Part shown: positions 45,301 to 55,810 of the stretch, in pieces
Numbering within the stretch: the first letter of the stretch is position 1
Layout: the number at the start of each line of letters is the position of its first letter
From: Eustoma russellianum
Taxonomy: Eukaryota; Streptophyta; Magnoliopsida; Gentianales; Gentianaceae
Assembly: GCA_036186865.1 (NCBI GenBank)
Contig: AP025055.1
Span: 5,506,981 to 5,570,980, forward strand
Direction of reading: 5' to 3'
Length of the DNA: 64,000 nt
Notes under the pieces: generated by a model
The model's input: the letters and a program-made list of their open reading frames with translations, nothing else
The model's database searches: none
Told to the model about the DNA's origin: nothing
Program-made: the position numbers and the translations under genes

Positions 45301-46175
45301 CATGTGATACGTATTTATTGCCCCGCTGATGTATACTTACTTGACGTTTTACAGGCGAGCAAAGGTCATCTGGCTCACGAAGAGTATGGTTATATTCTGA
45401 CACCAGTAGCCGAGGGTCCATTGAGCAGAGTCGCGCGCTACGACATGTGTTTTGTGAACGGGTATAGATTCCACACAGTCTCCCATGCCAGCCGAAAATC
45501 GTCGAAGAACAGCGGAGTGTGTGTCAAGCGGTATGACAATAGCCCGGACGAGGATGACTTCTACGGCTACCTTACTGACATCATTGAGCTCGAATATCCC
45601 GCATTGNNNNNNNNNNCATTGAGCTCGAATATCCCGCATTGCCTATAAAGCGGGTGGTGCTATTCAAATACGAATGGTACGATCCAACTCGGGGAGGTTA
45701 TCGCGCTAGAACAAAGGTTCACGACCGATATAAGTTGGTAGACATACACCAAGGGCGACGGTACAGAAAGTACGATCCATTTGTTTTGGCTAGTCAAGCG
45801 TCCCAGGTGTACTATCTATCGTATCCGACGACGAGGATGAATGCGAGCTCAAAAGACTGGCGAGCCGTGTGCAAAGTGAAATCGAGCAAGTTTGATGTCA
45901 GTATCCAGCCAGGTTCATATGGCATGGATGCCGCATTTCAAGAAGAAAACCCGCGCGTTGTGGATATGACACATGTTGAACTGCACAATCTCCCTCTAAA
46001 TGACCCCAACGGCGGTTTCATCGAAATTCATCTCAACATACAACCGGCTGACAATATTGAAGATGTAGGCGAAGACGAATACGAGGATGAAGAGGACGAT
46101 GAGAATGTAGATGAAGATGAAAATAAAGATGAAAATGAAGATGCATACGAGGATGCGGATGACAATAAAGATTGA
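42346..46175 (+). pseudogene. TNP2-like CACTA transposase of element B (frameshifted, with an assembly gap)
   Basis: Same gene as in element A, with exons about 42346-44661, 44762-45067, 45168-45267 and 45355-46175. Domains are as in A: CPCKKCKNRKYM, FSSETRNVRLGLC, HNLDVMHIEKNVFDN, MPIAFRELLPTNVW, NSGVCVKRYDNSPD and an Asp/Glu-rich tail. Lesions differ from A: a 7-base deletion giving TAA at 42382-42384 (codon 13), a 1-base deletion near 42827, TGA 43163-43165 and TAG 43415-43417. The exon 2 donor reads AG-TTATAA where A has AG-GTATAA. The last exon has 10 N flanked by a 25-bp repeat; removing those 35 bases restores the frame (262 codons). B keeps residues near 42740 that A has lost. Confidence 0.94.
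45582..45641. other. Assembly gap (10 N) between duplicated 25-bp flanks
   Basis: The 25 bases at 45582-45606 are repeated exactly at 45617-45641 on the other side of N 45607-45616. In element A the sequence occurs once. Collapsing 35 bases restores the DUF4216 reading frame, so this looks like an unmerged contig overlap rather than missing DNA. Confidence 0.95.
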
Positions 46176-46299
46176 CGTTAGTCAAAATTTTTATGTACCT
46201 CTTTATGTGAAAGTGTGTATGTCTTGATGTACTTATACACATGTATATACATAATATGTGTCTGTAAGTACTTTATATTTTGTATTATTTTTTTTAATA

Positions 46300-46435
46300 C
46301 TGACGAGCGCCGACGATTTATCGACGACAAGTGTCGTCGCAAATTTGAAATAACGACGACACAAGGAATAGCGACGACACATTAAACAGCGACGAACTCC
46401 TGTCGCTATTTCGTCACAAAATTTCGTACTTTAAA
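46300..46435 (+). promoter_or_regulatory. Internal cluster of CGACGAC-type motifs upstream of gene 2 (element B)
   Basis: GCCGACGA, TCGACGACA, GTCGTCGC, AACGACGACA, TAGCGACGACA, CAGCGACGAA and GTCGCTATTTCGTC occur within about 130 bp, like the subterminal repeats. They are followed by a CT-rich leader (46440-46550) and a splice-donor-like GGTTAGT at 46552. This is probably the gene 2 promoter region. Element A lacks it. Confidence 0.6.
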
Positions 46436-46609
46436 CTGAAATCCCCCTTCTTTTTCCCCATTTCCCTCCCCCGCGAATTCTCCCCCCCCCCCCCACCCCG
46501 GCGAAATCTCCCTCCCTCCGTCGCAAAATTCTCCGGTGACCTTCTATCCACGGTTAGTTTTTCTTCCTATTTCGTTTTTAATGATTTTAATTAGTTATAG
46601 ATTAAATTG

Positions 46610-47320
46610 TTTGTTGTGGGTGTTGGTGGTGGGTTGTGGGCGGGGTTGGTTATTGACGGGGGGTTGGCTGTGGCGGGGTGGAGTGGGCGGGGGTTGTGGC
46701 GGAGGATGGAGGACGGGCAGTGGGGAGCGGTTTGTGGGGACTGGGTGGTGTGGGTTGGAACGTCTTGGCTGTGGGGTGGGGATGGTTGGGGCGTTGGTTC
46801 GCGAAGGTGCAGGTTGGCGGAGGAGTGGAGGTTGTGGAGGGATGGGAGAGGGGGTGGGGGGTGAGGACGGGGAGGGGTAGGGGGGGAGGTTGGAGGGAGT
46901 GGTGGGATGGGGGGGGGTGGTGGGATGTGGTGGAGGGAGGAGTGGGGATGTGGGAGGGGTTGGGAGTTGAGGGGAGGGGAGTCGGAGGGGGGGGTGGAGA
47001 GTTGGCGGAGGTGAGGGGTGGAGTTGTTTGGCAGGAAGTGGATGTGGGCGGGGTGGGGGGTCGGTGGTGGTGGGGTGGTTGTGGCGGGCGGGGGGTGCTG
47101 TTGGCGGGTAGTGGGATTGTGGTCGGGGGTGGGCTTGGTCGGGGGTGGTGTTGGCGGGGCGGGGGGGGTGGCTGTTAGCGGGAGTGGGCTGTGGGAGGGG
47201 TGGGCTGTTGGCGGGGCGGGGGGGTGGCTGTTGGCGGGAGTGGCTGTGGGCGGAGGTGGGCTGTGGGCGGGAGTGGTTGTTGGCGAGCGGGGGGTGGCTG
47301 TGGCGGGGGTGGGCTGTAGT
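46610..47320 (+). repeat. G-rich simple sequence tract (about 710 bp)
   Basis: GTGGGCGGGG, TGGCGGGGTGG and GGGGGGTGG-like units repeat irregularly, almost without C or A. Open frames here (Gly/Trp/Val rich, in all three frames) are composition artefacts. If the donor at 46553 and acceptor at 47695-47696 are real, the tract lies in the 5' UTR intron of gene 2. Element A lacks it. Confidence 0.9.
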
Positions 47321-47538
47321 TCATGTTACAAGTTATGTATCATAAGGATGGAGATGTGATGTATATTTTGAAGTGTAATTTGTTTAGAGGTGATGCATAT
47401 TTATGCTTTAAGTATCAAGTTCAAGTGATGCATACTTTGAAGTGTACTTTGATGATGAAGTTTGATTATGTAGTTTGGTTAATCATGTCATATTGTTGGA
47501 TTTGGATTTGTCTTTGGAGAGGCCATTAAGGCCGAGAA

Positions 47539-47573
47539 ACCTCCGATAAACGAATAGGTCATGCCGAAATTTT
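47539..47573 (+). repeat. 35-bp intronic core, copy B1
   Basis: In the putative 5' UTR intron of gene 2, about 120 bp before the acceptor; preceded by GAGGCCATTAAGGCC. Identical core to the other three copies. Confidence 0.97.
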
Positions 47574-47701
47574 CAAAATTATTAATATCTTGCATTAAAT
47601 GTATGTAAACACTTGTCATTTTTTGGACATCTTATTTGTCTGGCCAACCAACCCTAAACTTGTTGAATGTGCCTTTTAAATTTTTCACCCTTGCAGATCT
47701 G

Positions 47702-49656
47702 ATGGCTAGTGAGGGTTTACCGACTCGATCCACCTATCCACCATCTACACAGGCTCTCTCAGGAGAGTTTAATCTGTTCCTTTCTCAGCATGAGCTGCTT
47801 GGTTCGGTTTCGACCGCCGCTCTCGTTGCGGACGCAGACCTTTTAGGGTCTGCCGATAGGTCCGCACCCTCCCTCCCCGATCTACGACGCCACCCACACC
47901 CACCGGTTCAGCACCTCATCCGGCGTCTGATGCGGCATCGGACGAGGGTGTCATACCAGGGCGTCGTGCCCTCCCTTGGTCACATGATACCCATACGTAA
48001 GAAATGATTTATTTTTTTAACACGTTTTCAAATATATTTCACGCGTTATTTTTTCCTAACAACTTCACCTCTTTCAGGTTTGCACCGGACTCGGGCCAGA
48101 TTTCCGGTTGCATCACTCGGTCCTTCCACCTGAGGCAGGACCCAGCTGGATATGCCTGGTCCCATGTCACCCCACAGACACGTAGGTTCTACTGGGATGA
48201 GTTTCAGGTATTCAAATTTGATGAATTTCACTTTTTGATGCGTAATGGATCATTACTTTTCTAACCACATTTTTATTTTTCCTCCGTATAATAATTGCAG
48301 AAGGCGTACAACTGGCCAGCTGATATCGCCCACGACGTGGAGCAGGCCTGGCGGCAGAGGGCCGCCAAACGCTACAGGGACTTCGTCAACTCGCACAAGA
48401 CCAAGTGGGAGCGTGACCCCATTTCTGCCAGGCCTGCCTACGTATCCGAGGCCACCTGGGCGGGGTGGATAGAAGGGTGGACGGACCCTGCTACCCAAGC
48501 CCGCAGCGCCCGGAACGCGGCGAACCGGCACAGCGGCAATCTACAGGGCCCAGCACCTGCCACACACTCAGGTGGTTCGGTTTCCCACGCCACCACGATG
48601 CGTTCTATGGTAAGTATTTTAATATTGGATTATTTAGATTCATTGATTTCATTGGATTATTTAGATTCATTGACTTAAGTGGATTATTTAGATTCATTGA
48701 CTTAAGTGGATTATTTATATTCATTGATTTCTTATGTTGCGTTGTTGTTTTTTTGGTATTCGTATATGGTTAATTTAAGTAGTATATGTGTTCATTTGCC
48801 TTTTTCTTTTTATTTTTGATTTGACTTGGGAGAGGCCTTTAAGTCCGGGATACCTCCGATAAACGAATAGGTCATGCCGAAATTTTTAAAATTCTTGATT
48901 TCACTAATATATTTTATTTCATTCTTTCAGCACGAGGAGAAGGGGGAGTGGCCAGCCTCCTACGATCTCTTCTACAAGACGCATCGGAAGAAAGCCTCCG
49001 ACGGGACGGAGGACTGGATCACGGCGAAGGCCCGCGACATCAGTGTAAGTAGACTACGATATCATTTGTTTTTTCCTTAGTTTGTTTTATTTCTAAACCC
49101 TAAACCCTAACAATTTTTATTCTCATTTCAGGACGAGTACAACAGATTACTCGCACATAGGGGAGAAGAGGCCGACAAGAACTGCGCTTATTGGGATGCG
49201 GTTCGGACCGTCGGCCCTCAGAATAAGAAGAAGAGGGAGGTGTACGGGGTTGGATCAGCAGCGCCGCGATTCTTTCCCGAAGTTCTGCATCCAGATGCTT
49301 CCTCTGAGGCCAGCACCTCCGCGCCTTCTGCGACCCCAGAGGATATTTCGCACCTGGAATCAGATCATGCGGCGCTGCAGCATGAGGTGGAGACCATCAG
49401 GGCGCAGCATGAGGAGAGTGTACAGGCACTGCGGTCGCAGCTGACTCAGACCCAGCAGGCGCTGCAGCAGTCGGTTCAGCAGGCGGTTCAGCAGGCGTAG
49501 CAGCAGACGATGCAGGTGCAGCAGGCGACGAACCAGCAAATCTTGCAGCTATCGCATCTCATCATCTCTTTCATTTCCAGCTCCTCGCAGCCTCAGCCTC
49601 GCCCTCCTGATGGTCACTCTTCTCCGCATGATCCCCCTCCATCTTCCTCTGCATAG
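47702..49656 (+). pseudogene. Second CACTA B gene: Transposase_24-like, premature stop
   Basis: Exons are inferred as 47702-47996, 48078-48207, 48301-48609, 48931-49044 and 49132-49656, at the same positions as in A. The Transposase_24 region is well kept (HDVEQAWRQRAAKRYRDFVN, ATWAGWIEGW, WPASYDLFYKTHRK). Exon 5 lacks A's deletions and reads DEYNRLLAHRGEEAD through HLESDHAALQHEVE. A CAG codon has become TAG at 49498-49500, removing the last 52 or so residues (Gln-rich coiled coil and Pro/Ser-rich tail). As in A, the C-rich run in exon 1 (47866-47878) is one base short of joining the two halves of exon 1 in frame. The 5' acceptor (TTGCAG at 47691-47696) is intact here. Confidence 0.8.
48852..48886 (+). 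repeat. 35-bp intronic core, copy B2
   Basis: In intron 3 of gene 2, 44 bp before the acceptor. Identical core to the other three copies; the flank reads GAGGCCTTTAAGTCC. Confidence 0.97.
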
Positions 49657-49969
49657 TATTTCATTTTTTGATTTTTTGTACAGACTATTTCATTTATTGT
49701 ATTGACATATTCTTTGTTCTTTTATATTTTATCAGACATTTATACGGATTCCATTTCTTTTGTGTTGTTTAATTATACGAACTTCAATACGCAAATACCG
49801 TATTTCTGTATAATATTCGTACAAATGATTTAATATACAAAATAAAATATATTATAAAATTTAAATAATAATAAAAACTATTTAATTAATAATATATTGA
49901 TATTATTAATAAATTATAAATATTTAATATTTAATATTTAATATTAAATTAATATTTAATATTATTTTA

Positions 49970-50388
49970 AATGATAGCGACGAACCTGCGACGAAACAAA
50001 AATGTCGCCGCCTTAAATAAAAAAAATAAAAAATTTTAAAATAGCGACGACAATAGATATACCGACGAAAATCTGCGACGAAACAGAAATGTCGCAGACC
50101 GGAAATAAAAAAAATCAAAAATTTAAAAATAGCGACGACAAAGATATACCGACGAAACGACGACAGAAAAAACAGGTCGCAGACCTAACAGAGTTTCGTC
50201 GCAATTGTGCGACGAACCGACGACGAGCCTTTTCTCGTCGCAATATAGCGACGCTTCACCGACGAAAATCACTTTGCGACAAGCCGTATAACGACCTGCA
50301 TATTTCGTCGTAATTTCGTCGCTATACGCCTTTAGCGACGAAATTGCGACGAGTTTTGTCTGTCGCTATGTCTCTTTTTTTTGTGGTG
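49970..50388 (+). repeat. Right subterminal and terminal repeats of CACTA B
   Basis: About a dozen GCGACGAA or ACCGACGAA motifs, then TGTCGCTATGTC and the terminal CTTTTTTTTGTGGTG. Confidence 0.93.
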
Positions 50389-50429
50389 GTGACTCATCGC
50401 GCGAGGAGAAGATCCCATCCGGCTGGATT

Positions 50430-51467
50430 CACCTCCTTCATTTTGGCCCTCATTCTTTTCAAGGCCTCTTATTTGACCTCTAGACCTACTTTGGATCCTG
50501 GTAAACTCTTTCATATTTACCTCACAGCAAATGGCACAGTCCATCACATCTTAGAACACACTCACCACCATACCTCCCTTGTGATCCTTAACCTCAGGCA
50601 TTAATGCCCATTTAGAAGTTCGAATTTTTTTGCTGCTCATGGAGGGGAGAAACAATCTGGAGTCAGAAATTTCTCTACATACTCTGCCATTGACATGTTT
50701 TCTAGCTATAAATGTGTTTTCATAATTAAATTTGTATCGCCTAGGTCAAAGCCATACCCCAAACCCACTTCAACTTAAGTTCCAACTTCAGTAATAACTC
50801 TATCAAATTTATCTTTCAAAAATATCTTTTAAAACGAGGTAAAGAAAATTCATGAAAACCTAAGAGGTGTTGTTGCATTAGGCTACTGTGTTTGCGCAGG
50901 GTCTGGAGAGAGGTCAGATCCCTTTGTGATATGATGTATTCAGCTTTACCCCATAATTTTTGCTCCAAAACCCGACCACTTTGGTGTAAACATAAGAAGC
51001 ATAATTACAATGATAGACATCAGGATCGATATAAGTTTGACGGGTAAACTCATGGTTATTTTGTATAGAAGTTAAAATAGTTAATAGCCATTTGCTAAGG
51101 GGTGAGGAAAAATACGAAGGACTTCCAAATATTCATCTTCATACTCATAAAACTATTTTAATATATCTAAAACAAATATCTTCAATAGAAATCGTTTAAA
51201 ATGATTCTCTCCTTCAACCAAACGTCCCTTTAGTTATGCATAGTTAAACCAACTGCACATTTTCTTGAAACGTTTAACTAATTTGTATTCATTAACCCCA
51301 TGTGCTTATAGATCCCACGTCGTATCTCGCCTTAATGCTGATCAAAATAGAATCAAATACTCGATCTGCTTACAAGCTGACTTAACGGATTTAATAATTA
51401 GAATTAACTAACTTAGGAAGCAGGATGGTTAGTTAGTTAGAGAGACTCAAGTTCCAATAGTTGTTAC
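50430..51467. other. No recognisable gene; one truncated Au-like SINE piece (50879-50960)
   Basis: Low coding potential. Near 50879, GCATTAGGCTACTGTGTTTG and GCGCAGGGTCTGGAGAGAGG resemble the start of the Au-like SINEs at 58571 and 60024. Otherwise I see nothing. Confidence 0.5.
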
Positions 51468-51669
51468 TTTATTTGGCACATATAGAGTCGGGGTTTTACT
51501 GGAATCAAATTCTTTATCTCGAAATTGTTTGTATGCCGCTCACCCTTTCCTGACATTAACGATAAACAACTTTATTTGGCATATATAGAGTCGGGGTTTT
51601 ACTGGAATCAAACTCTCTATCTCGAAATTGTTTGTCTACCGCTCACCCTTTTCTGACCTTAACGATAGC
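51468..51669 (+). repeat. Tandem duplication of about 102 bp
   Basis: ACTTTATTTGGCA(C/T)ATATAG...CTGACATTAACGATA at 51468-51567 is repeated with a few changes at 51571-51669. Confidence 0.93.
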
Positions 51670-51678
51670 TTTTGTTTC

Positions 51679-53010
51679 TGTTGGAATATACTGGATATGA
51701 TTGATTGATTGAGGTTGTTATTTTATTTCATTAATAATCATATTATAAACATTTTATTAAACTACAACTCGATTCACCAAATCTTCTCTTTCTTCATTGA
51801 TGAGGCCGAGATCTTCACTGGGTGGATCAAAGGTGATCCTTGTAGTATGTCGTTAGCTCTCCGTCTAAGTCCGTCAAAAGAACCTAAGAAGGAAGAGAAA
51901 CGTTAGAGGCCCAGGGCGCTGTCCTGGGAAAATCCTCCGACGCTCAAGTCAGTTATGGGTGTTTTTGTATGCATTTTATGCTGGAATAAAGGTTTAGAAT
52001 GGACCTGTCAGATGTTCTCAATAAGAATAGATCTGTTTTCAGTCTCGGCTGAGGTGCCGTTTTGAAGATCTCCCACTGAGAGATCTTCAAAGTTGGAGAA
52101 TATGGAGTTCTTTCCTTAGAGAATAAAGCTGCGAAAGTTGTAGTTGGTTCTGAAAATTGAATTCAGCCCCCCTCTTTCGTCGAGAAAGAGGCCTTTTTAT
52201 ACACAAAGTTGATGAGAACGGTGTTCTGTCCGATGACGTGACTGTTGCGTGAGTCAGAAGGCTATATTGTCTGCTGTAAGAGCGCAGTCTGATGGGACAA
52301 GTGTCTGCGACTGCAGCTGCGTCAGTGGCTGACTCTGTGACATGTAGGTCGGCCAACAATGATGACTTTTGTACTTAGTCAAGCGATGCTTGACACCTGG
52401 AGAGTACTTTGCATAACTGTCTTGGTGGGTCCCAGACGGCAGTTGATAATATCTTCTCTGATCTTATGCGACATACTCTGAGCAACAGCCTTTATGAGAA
52501 CAAGGCCGAGGCTAGAGCTCGGAGTTAGTAAGAAGCTGAGGCCGAGGCTATTCTGAGGCCGAGCTGAATATGCTTCTTTTAGAAGTTGTGCACTGTTAAT
52601 CAAATATATGCATATTTACTTGCTGAGGTTGACCAGAAGTGGTTGCCTTGACTAATGCATCGCCTGAGCTGAGATGCAGTATGCCGAGCTGAGGTACTTC
52701 ATGGACAATTGGATAGAAGACGTAGTTGGGCGGAATAGCTGAACCGTCTTTGCACTCAGATATAAGGGTGGCCAAGATGACCTGCTTCAGGTATGTGGCT
52801 GAGCTGATCAAGAGTTATGCTTGTTTGATGAGTTCATCTTAACCATTAATGATAGTGGCCGAGGCTGACTAGTCAAGTAGCTAAACCTGAACTACGTTGA
52901 CTGTTTGACTGATCAATAATTTTTGTTTTTCTGAGCAGATCAGATTTTGGCTCATCATTCATCTTTGAATTTGTTCTTTCCTTTACCAATCACAAACCGT
53001 CAGTAACGGA
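51679..53010 (-). mobile_element. Probable gypsy LTR remnant (minus orientation), right end uncertain
   Basis: The left end TGTTGGAATATACTGG has LTR form. The minus strand contains TGACTTGAGCGTCGGAGG (near 51932-51955), a motif I know from R/U5 regions of many plant gypsy LTRs, and a terminator-like hairpin CTCTTTCTCGACGAAAGAG near 52170-52190. GAGGCCGAGCTGA-type words recur from 52500 to 52900. I could not find a matching target duplication, so the right end is only approximate. It might be a truncated rather than a solo LTR. Confidence 0.5.
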
Positions 53011-53193
53011 AAAATCTTCAGGATTCATTCGACTTATTGCACGTAACACTCTTATTCCAATAAAAAAAAAAGGGATCAATATATCCATCGTATGATAATA
53101 TAGGATTTGAACCATCAACTTCATAAAAAAGTTTATCAATCTTAAATACTTCTTACTTAGCCATTAAATTTTGTTACACGGCGTTTGTCAATC

Positions 53194-53397
53194 AACCCTG
53201 ATCATGAAGGGGATGAGATCTTCTTACCCACAAATCTATCACCCCCTCTTCACTGCTCGACACTTGACCTCCACTTCTCCTCATACACCCATTCCTGTTC
53301 ACCCCCTCATCTAGCATCATCACCCTCCCCTTGCTGACACCTGGAATGCGGTGGAAACGGGGTGAAAGATTTGTAAGTGAGGAGATCCCAACCCTCA
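53194..53397. mobile_element. Fold-back MITE, copy 2
   Basis: The left arm (GGGGATGAGATCTTCTTACC, CAAATCTATCACCCCC) is the approximate inverse of the right arm (GGGGTGAAAGATTTGTAAGT, GAGGAGATCCC). It shares arms and the middle CACCCCCTC... sequence with 57757-57955. It has no coding capacity. Confidence 0.75.
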
Positions 53398-53479
53398 TGA
53401 AGATGGAGCTATTCATAATTATATAACAGTTATTCTCTAGTTATCCATGTTTCTTTCGGTGGATGAATAACTATAGTAC

Positions 53480-53715
53480 TACAACAACAACATTACTCTA
53501 TTGCCTTAGAAGTTCCCGTCTATAGCGGGATATGAGGGGGTTGGATGTACGCACCATACCATGTGTTAGAAAAGCACAAATTGTTATCCGATGACCCATA
53601 ATGAAAATTGCGTCATGCTGTGTCGATTTACTGTTACTTCACAATATAAGAAGCGCATCCAATTTAGTGAGTCATTTTGCTTTATTCTATCATATTCCAA
53701 AGTCAAGGAAGTTTG
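53480..53715 (+). repeat. Dispersed repeat R1, copy 1
   Basis: About 235 bp: ACAACAACAACATTAC, GCCTTAGAAGTTCCCGTCTA, GGATGTACGCACCATAC, CCCATAATGAAAATTGCG, then GTGAGTCATTTTGCTTTATT and CATATTCCAAAGTCAA. Related copies lie at 54290, 55031, 55667 and, inverted, 63918. The 5' half resembles SINE-type leaders. Confidence 0.85.
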
Positions 53716-54289
53716 TGTCCTTGACTCCATTGGAAATGCTGAATAACTAAAGTAGTTACACTCAAATTTTCATTTTTTAATTAAAAATTAATTAAGTCCT
53801 TTAAATTAAAATGTTTTTACGCCGATGCAAGTAATTATCTCATAATGTATTGGTGCCTCATTTTTTAATCACCTTCATTGACATCATGCCACACATAAAT
53901 TTCTGGTGAAACATATATATGAAATAGGATATAAAATGAGACATGTAATAGATAATTAGGGAGAACTTTTGCTTGTGAACTGTATTCACAAAAGATCTTT
54001 TGTCTTATTATCTTTCTAATTTTTATCTCATCCAATAAGATTACGACATGTGTATTGATCAGTTTTATCACCCAAATACAAACACAATAATCTCATCAAA
54101 TTAGTTAGAAATACGAGATTGATTGTAATATAGAAGATCTCTCTTGAATGTCCAGTAAAAAACATATTACTAGGATAACAGCGTCAATAGTGAACATTTA
54201 ATTTAAAAATAATTGATAAATAAAGAAAAAGCAACCATGTCTTTGCTTTTCATTCGCCAGAAAAGGGGACACCAGTTGGTAGAATACAA
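53716..54289. other. AT-rich sequence, nothing recognised
   Basis: No ORF with coding character and no repeat I recognise. Confidence 0.5.
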
Positions 54290-54415
54290 TTTCAATCCAT
54301 CAACAAGTTACCTCATTGCCACATAGGCTCTCGCTTATAGCGAGGTATGGGAGTCGGATGTACACAACTATACCCAGTATATCCTGACGGCATCAAAAGT
54401 TATTATTAGGGTTTG
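54290..54415 (+). repeat. Dispersed repeat R1, truncated copy 2
   Basis: CATCAACAAGTTACCTCATTGCC, then CTCTCGCTTATAGCGAGGTA and GGATGTACACAACTATACCC, followed by CAGTATATCCTGACGGCATC; the 3' half of R1 is missing. Confidence 0.7.
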
Positions 54416-55030
54416 AGGAGGCTGAGCGGCAGTCAAACAATACATCTATCCTAAGGGATAGAGAGTTTGCTTCCAGTGAGACATCCAGTTCTATATACAC
54501 CTGCATAACTGACACAATAATGGAGATATGATGTGATAGTGTGTAAGTAAAGGAATTTAATGAATACACATAGGAAGTTTCTGATATTAAAATAGTCATA
54601 AATATGTATATGCATATATAATACAAGACAAAAATAAAAACAAAAACAAAAAATTACAAAATCCACCAAAAGGTAGAATACAATTTAAGATGCAAAAAAA
54701 AAAATAGAATAATAAAGGAGACACAGTGAATATGCTCTCACATGTGTTTGTTGTATTAGCACATGGTTAAGGACCACTTTGTAACTTTTCTAAACATAAT
54801 CATAGAGATTTGAAATAATTCTTATTTGACTAATACATTCTGGTCAAAAGCTCCACAGTGTATAGATCATAGGCTGCTTTAATAGATTATTGAACCTGTA
54901 ATACTAAATTATATTTTGTTGTTCTGAAACTATGCTACTGTTTGATTAGATTTTCTTCAGATATTACGAACCCCTCCCCCCACCCCTCTCAGTATCTACT
55001 TTTGGTTTCCACACATAATAAAATACATTA
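54416..55030. other. AT-rich sequence, nothing recognised
   Basis: Short frames on the minus strand (54393-54669) have biased composition and no recognisable domain. Confidence 0.45.
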
Positions 55031-55326
55031 AACAACAACACATTACCTCTTTGTCTTAGAGACTCCCGTTTATGGCAGGTTATGGGGGGTCGGATGTACA
55101 CAACTATATTCATGTGTTAGAAACACACAGAGTTTGTTTCCTGATGACCCATAATGAAAATTGCGTGAAGCTGTATCGATCAATTGTTACTTCACAATAC
55201 AAGAAGCGTAGCCAATGAAAATTGCGTGAAGCTGTATCGATCAATTGTCACTTCACAATACAAGAAGTGTAGCCAATTTAGTGAGTCATTTTGCTTTATT
55301 CTATCATATTCCATAGTCAAAGAAGA
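55031..55326 (+). repeat. Dispersed repeat R1, copy 3, with internal 61-bp tandem duplication
   Basis: A full R1 copy in which the unit GAAAATTGCGTGAAGCTGTA...GTAGCCAAT (55156-55216) is repeated at 55217-55277 with two base differences. Confidence 0.92.
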
Positions 55327-55666
55327 GTATGTCCTTCACTCTATTGAAAATAGAAAGAAATAAACTACATTAAACATAACATGTAAAAGATCCCAAAAAA
55401 AAAGTAGTTCTCTTTTGCCATGAATGAAATGGTGGAAAGAATTCAAAAGTTGAAAATTATTACACATCATAGTTGGATGATGTACGTATACAACAACGTA
55501 TATCTAGTATATCCCGACGACACTAAAAACTCTCGATAGGGTCTGCACCAACAAAAAGTAAAGGAAAGAGGGACAATGTTTCAATTAGCTACAAGTGAGG
55601 AACGTGTCTCACTTGAGAGATGGCAAAATCTCTGCGTCACTAATTAGTGGTTAAGAGCAACTAAGA

Positions 55667-55810
55667 TGTACAACAACAACATTACCTCATTACCTTAGAG
55701 GCTCCCGCCTATAGCGGAGTATGGAAGGTCTGATATACGCAACCATACTCATGTGTTAGAAACATATGGAGATTGTTTTCTGATAACCCATAATGAAAAT
55801 TTGCGTGTCG
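55667..55810 (+). repeat. Dispersed repeat R1, truncated copy 4
   Basis: TACAACAACAACATTACCTC, GAGGCTCCCGCCTATAGCGG and CCATAATGAAAATTTGCGTG; it stops before the 3' half. Confidence 0.85.

Larger units (their letters stand above)
28406..50388 (+). mobile_element. CACTA (En/Spm-like) transposon B, 22.0 kb including nested Sirevirus 2
   Basis: The ends are CACCACAAAAAG at 28406 and its inverse CTTTTTTTTGTGGTG at 50388, with a perfect 3-bp target duplication GTG (28403-28405 and 50389-50391). Without Sirevirus 2 the element is about 10.5 kb. Its gene order matches element A. It differs in carrying a second, decayed copy of the small minus-strand ORF, an internal cluster of subterminal-type motifs before gene 2, and a G-rich tract. 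The transposase is frameshifted and interrupted, so B is not autonomous. Confidence 0.96.

Noticed and set aside
46536..47359. Overlapping Gly/Trp/Val-rich ORFs up to 166 aa in several plus-strand frames
   Set aside because: They arise from the G-rich simple sequence; all frames are open because stop codons are rare in it, and no copy exists in element A.
52087..52811. Minus-strand ORFs of 71-90 aa
   Set aside because: Low complexity and no domain; they lie in an LTR-like remnant.
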